From: Baffinella frigidus
Lineage: Eukaryota; Cryptophyceae; Cryptomonadales; Baffinellaceae
DNA length: 13,802 nucleotides
Reading direction: 5' to 3'
Assembly (NCBI GenBank): GCA_026770585.1
Contig: MU648142.1
Location: forward strand, 8,507-22,308
In this document: piece by piece, positions 13,508-13,802 of the stretch
Position numbering within the stretch: the stretch's first letter is position 1
How the letters are laid out: each line of letters begins with the position of its first letter
The notes under the pieces: model-generated
Databases searched by the model: none
What the model saw: only the letters and a program-made list of their open reading frames with translations
Told to the model about the DNA's origin: nothing
Position numbers and translations under genes: made by a program

Positions 13508-13688
13508 CCACACGAGGCTATCCATGCGAACAGAATAAAAGAACATTTTAAAATTTGTGGGGAAATGATCACGTTTCCGTACGGACATCCGTACGGAAAC
13601 GTGATCAAATGCTGACTTTTGGCGTGTTTCCTGGGCAATAATCCAATAATTAACTTATGAATCTGTTCGCATGGATAGCCTCGTGTGG
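13508..13688. mobile_element. Element with 26-bp perfect terminal inverted repeats and a nested palindrome
   Basis: Arms 13508-13533 and 13663-13688 are exact inverted repeats (CCACACGAGGCTATCCATGC at the left end). Inside, 13566-13607 is a 42-bp perfect hairpin with 20-bp arms (TGATCACGTTTCCGTACGGA) and a 2-base loop. The perfect pairing suggests recent origin or selection. Confidence 0.9.
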
Positions 13689-13701
13689 GGAAGGCCACGG
13701 T

Positions 13702-13802
13702 TACCCTAACCCTCAGACCCTGAACCCTGCACCCCTCAACCCTAGACCCTGAACCCTGCACCCCTCAACCCTAGACCCTGAACCCTGCACCCCTCAACCC
13801 TA
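13702..13802 (+). repeat. 29-bp tandem repeat of telomere-like units, runs off the window
   Basis: A higher-order unit of CCCTGAA, CCCTGCA, CCCCTCAA and CCCTAGA heptamers or octamers (29 bases) repeats about three times without change. Unlike the other arrays, the variant pattern itself is amplified. Confidence 0.85.

Overview
This window looks like nuclear DNA from a eukaryotic microbe, most plausibly an alga or other protist. Reasons: a gene split by spliceosomal introns, very many degenerate CCCTAAA/TTTAGGG (plant/alga-type telomere-like) heptamers far from any obvious chromosome end, many short foldback elements, and no compact bacterial-style genes. I cannot name the species. No RNA gene, CRISPR array or bacterial operon is supported.

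The one gene I can reconstruct runs on the + strand from 5368 to about 11648. It encodes a membrane-anchored sulfotransferase (PAPS-dependent, P-loop fold). Eight exons join in phase: 5368-5646, 5834-5908, 6420-6506, 7625-7674, 9356-9453, 10094-10338, 10971-11042 and 11605-11648. Together they give about 316 residues with the 5'-phosphosulfate loop, the catalytic histidine and the 3'-phosphate-binding Arg/Ser. The usual C-terminal PAPS motif is not seen, so the gene is either truncated or continues past the window. Five of its seven introns (1, 3, 4, 6, 7) contain a substantial CCCTAAA array; intron 2 has a short array in its last ~35 bases and intron 5 has none.

The striking feature is repeated partial copying of exon edges. 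Exon 1 tail, exon 3, exon 4, exon 5 tail, exon 7 head and exon 7 tail each have one or more extra, mostly decayed copies in an adjacent intron, several still carrying the splice site. Exon 7 head has about six copies strewn through the CCCTAAA array of intron 6. The same happens on the - strand at 2061-2488, where a coding-like exon of an unrecognised gene has its donor end copied twice downstream.

Layout: 1-2060 is repeat-rich DNA with two opposed telomere-like arrays, a CT microsatellite and dispersed repeats. 2061-2488 holds the - strand exon and its copies. 2489-3164 is unassigned. 3165-3602 is a GC-rich repeat cluster. 3603-4980 is a large, mainly G-rich (TTTAGGG) array. 4981-5367 is a pyrimidine-rich gap that may be a divergent promoter. 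5368-11648 is the sulfotransferase gene. 11650-11865 is another array. 12009-13690 holds foldback elements and remnants of a - strand ORF with a zinc-knuckle-like motif, probably from a retroelement. 13702-13802 is a 29-bp tandem repeat made of telomere-like units.

In most arrays the C-rich strand is the sense strand of the nearest gene: C-rich on + within the + strand gene, G-rich on + upstream where the other gene lies on -. This suggests the arrays are tied to transcription units, perhaps as intron material.
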